Shown here: piece after piece, positions 5,130 to 5,266 of the stretch
How the letters are laid out: the number at the start of each line of letters is the position of its first letter
Numbering within the stretch: the first letter of the stretch is position 1
Assembly (NCBI GenBank): GCA_937876395.1
Contig: CALEIM010000013.1
Location: forward strand, 1-5,266
DNA from: an uncultured Wenzhouxiangella sp.
GTDB lineage: Bacteria > Pseudomonadota > Gammaproteobacteria > Xanthomonadales > Wenzhouxiangellaceae
DNA length: 5,266 nucleotides
Reading direction: 5' to 3'
Made by a program: the position numbers and the translations under genes
Notes under the pieces: model-generated
What the model saw: the letters and a program-made list of their open reading frames with translations, nothing else
Databases searched by the model: none
What the model was told of the DNA's origin: nothing

Positions 5130-5266
5130 CTAGTCGAGGAAGCCGTGCAACAGCGTGGCCGAGCCCTCGACGTGGGCCTTCATCGCCTCGGCCGCGCCGC
5201 GACAGTAGGTAGCCGGCGTCGGCCAGCGATTTGATCGCCTCGCGCACGGTGTCGCGGCTGACGCCG
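5130..5266 (-). pseudogene. GntR-family (FadR/FCD-type) regulator relic with internal deletion
   Basis: From the right edge to about 5190 the minus strand encodes GVSRDTVREAIKSLADAGYL and then LSRRGRG. This is the recognition helix and wing of a GntR-family winged helix-turn-helix. In another frame, from about 5210 to the stop at 5130-5132, it encodes AAEAMKAHVEG and then SATLLHGFLD. This resembles the last helix of the FCD ligand-binding domain of FadR-type GntR proteins. The two parts overlap at 5185-5199, a GC-rich run that could have served as microhomology for a deletion removing about 150 codons and shifting the frame. Continuing the first frame gives a Pro/Arg-rich tail without homology. 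The N-terminus lies beyond the window. The helix-turn-helix call is fairly good. The C-terminal match is short and less certain. Confidence 0.5.

Noticed and set aside
4666..5247. 193-codon minus-strand frame starting in the GntR segment
   Set aside because: Only the first 20 or so codons resemble a GntR wing. The rest is Pro/Arg/His-rich read-through after the frame change, so it was treated as a relic and not as a gene.

Overview
The window looks like chromosomal DNA of a fairly GC-rich Gram-negative bacterium, probably a gammaproteobacterium. The evidence is a CspA-type cold-shock gene with a long leader, a lipoprotein with a Gram-negative lipobox, the repair glycosylase Tag, and the outer-membrane biogenesis protein TamB. 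The genus cannot be told from the sequence.

Left two thirds (1-2830), ordinary compact genome. A possible tail of an upstream gene (to 67) is followed by a leader region and the cold-shock gene (237-440), which ends in a stop-codon hairpin and a clear intrinsic terminator (467-495). Next comes a Yip1-family membrane protein (591-1181, +). A small lipoprotein of an uncharacterised family (1213-1680, -) converges on it. The lipoprotein gene diverges from tag (1757-2329, +) across 76 bp. A PaaI-like hotdog thioesterase (2345-2815, -) converges on tag and sits 16 nt downstream of tamB, so those two are probably co-transcribed.

Right third (2832-5266), broken. Only the C-terminal half of TamB is present. 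Its recognisable coding ends at about 4598, although the frame stays open by chance to 5096. Precisely there begins a segment of about 530 bp with no long gene. It holds three GTGTCG/CGACAC dyads whose centres lie 42 and 21 bp apart, two more dyads, a 39-codon basic ORF with a ribosome binding site (4919-5038), and three GYAAAC repeats. At the right edge is a GntR-family regulator on the minus strand. Its wing/helix segment and its C-terminal tail are joined in different frames, so it looks like an internal-deletion relic.

The most interesting part is this replacement of the 5' half of tamB. The TG-starting end and the phased terminal repeats resemble the end architecture of an IS21-type element, but no istA or istB is visible. 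A degenerate or non-autonomous element, a genomic rearrangement or a chimeric assembly are all possible. No CRISPR array, tRNA or rRNA was seen.
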